Shown: positions 62,579 through 64,000 of the stretch, piece after piece
Layout: each line of letters begins with the position of its first letter
Numbering within the stretch: the stretch's first letter is position 1
NCBI GenBank assembly: GCA_034440615.1
Contig: JAOTOM010005143.1
Location: 242,001 to 306,000, forward strand
DNA length: 64,000 nucleotides
Source: Ashinkailepas kermadecensis
Lineage: Eukaryota > Arthropoda > Thecostraca > Neolepadidae
Direction: 5' to 3'
Translations under genes and position numbers: made by a program
The notes under the pieces: model-generated
What the model was told of the DNA's origin: nothing
The model's database searches: none
Seen by the model: only the letters and a program-made list of their open reading frames with translations

Positions 62579-64000
62579 CGGCCAGTTTTAGGCCGTGCGC
62601 CTATGGGAGTTCGGGGTACGCATTTCGTATTGGATTTTTTCCAATTGATTCAGCCACCCCAGGAGAATTGCATCTGCCTTTCATGATACAGAATTGATCA
62701 AGGAACCTTACCATTCTTTCCTTATTGATTTATTACGCTCCGTTCCGAAGTTGTCGTGATGCGAAGTGAATGCATCTGTGAGACGGAGCCCATTTCGACG
62801 AAAGGGTCTGCCCACCGATGTTGATTTCTTAAAAGGATCGGAGGGAACAAAGTACATGAAGGCAATAGGCAGACCAAAATGAATATAGGGGGTCACATTC
62901 CATAGGCTCCCATGTTAGAAGTTGAAATTATTCCGGGTGGGGGAAGCAAGCATTGAGGGGGCAGTTTCACCCTCAAAGATAAGAATGGGCGGTTCTGCCT
63001 TCGCACCCACCCTCCTTGCTCTCTAGATATGTGGTTTATATTTTCCGGTGGAGTGGTTTACACAACTGAATGGGTGAGTACAGACTTCGGCGTACCAACC
63101 AATCCGCAAAGAGGATTGAGCGGAAGTTCCATGGAGGGTACAAGCCCCCTCCCCCTACACCATACCACTGACATATTTATGATTCTGCCAAGGAGGCGTC
63201 ATTTCTCCAGAGGGGCGGCTCTTGGTCCAGAACATTTGGACGGGGTACACTCCGATTTCCCAGAGGGGCACCATTTGTTTTTGTCTGAGGAGTGCCTTTC
63301 GCGGAAAAATTCGCGGCGTGCGTTCGGACTCCCAGAGGATTGCCGTTCCCAGGCCGAGGAGCGCGTTACGATTATAAATTCGAGGGAGGGGGTACACTGG
63401 AGCCTCCAAGAGAGGCGTCCTTCGGGTCATAAGGGGCGCCACTTTCGCTTCATCCCCTTGGATCAGCCCTTGCAACATACCCTAGCTGGCAACGCCACTA
63501 CCTCTCTCCGATTCGCTACCACTTGCCAGTCGTTCGACTCAGGGGTGTTGTTTTATATACCTTTGAGGGTAACTGCCACCTCAATGTTTGCTTAACCCAC
63601 CCCCGCAATTATTTTAACTTCTAACATAGGAGCCAATGGAATGTGCCCCCGCCCCTCCCCAATTCAATTTGGTCTGCCCATTGCCTTCATGTACTTTGCC
63701 CCGTCCAATGATTTCAAGATCAAGATAAAGATTCAAGATAAGAGCATCAAGATATCAATATCGGTGGGCCGACCCTTGGGGCGAGGTGGGCTCCCTCTCA
63801 CAAATTTCTTCACTTCGCACCACAACTTCTGAACTGAGCGTAATAAATCAATAAGGAAAGAACGGTAAGGTTCCTTGATCAATTCTGTATCATGAAAGGC
63901 TGATGCAATCTTCCTGGGATGGCTGAATCAATTGGAAAAATTCCAATACGAAATGCGTACCCTGAACTCCCATAGGCGCACGGCCTAAAACCGGCCGCCT
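62579..64000. mobile_element. Foldback element with ~380-bp arms, reaching the window end
   Basis: The left arm starts GCGGCCAGTTTTAGGCCGTG at 62579. The right arm ends CACGGCCTAAAACCGGCCGC at 63998. The arms share GGGTACGCATTTCGTATTGG, TTGATCAAGGAACCTTACC and TACATGAAGGCAATGGGCAG-type blocks, inverted. The 188-codon plus frame between the arms (63029-63595) has no recognisable domain and looks incidental. Confidence 0.85.

Noticed and set aside
63029..63595. 188-codon plus-strand frame
   Set aside because: It lies inside a foldback element and has no recognisable domain; codon pattern looks incidental. Kept only as a note.

Overview
The window looks like nuclear DNA of an invertebrate, most likely an arthropod and possibly a crustacean. 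It has long introns with GT-AG junctions and GC-rich coding exons in AT-richer, transposon-dense surroundings. Short interstitial (TTAGG)n runs, the arthropod telomere pentamer, occur near 480, 1400, 1680, 2905, 5115 and 48950. There is no bacterial or viral gene organisation. The taxon is inferred, not proven.

Two conserved protein-coding genes are present, both on the + strand. The first is CCT3, the gamma subunit of the cytosolic chaperonin TRiC/CCT. It runs from 6475 to the stop codon at 35131 in ten recognisable exons; only the first few codons are missing upstream. The joined exons follow the CCT gamma family from its N-terminal region to the C-terminus without a gap. The second is GCLC, the catalytic subunit of glutamate-cysteine ligase. 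It starts at 52103, has three exons here, and its remainder lies beyond the window. The two genes have no obvious functional link.

Everything else is intron or intergenic DNA packed with mobile elements. These include an old RNase H-bearing LINE (about 37.3-43.9 kb); tRNA-derived SINEs, one nested inside another; and a family of roughly 57-bp 'mini-retroposons' with clear 9-15-bp target duplications. There are also two families of TTAA-flanked, TIR-bearing elements full of AGGTCA motifs, a hAT-like MITE, and several long-TIR foldback elements, one of which carries a 167-bp satellite. Many minisatellites are present.

The most striking pattern is in CCT3. In three introns the minisatellite unit is made from the 3' splice site plus the first codons of the downstream exon (exons 6, 8 and 10). 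The end of exon 3 with its donor, the acceptor of exon 2, and the C-terminal codons with the stop are also copied nearby. In the exon 6 and exon 8 arrays every intact decoy acceptor I read would run into an in-frame stop within nine codons, so only the last, real copy is productive. This recurrent 'splice-junction echo' within one gene is the best candidate for something undescribed.
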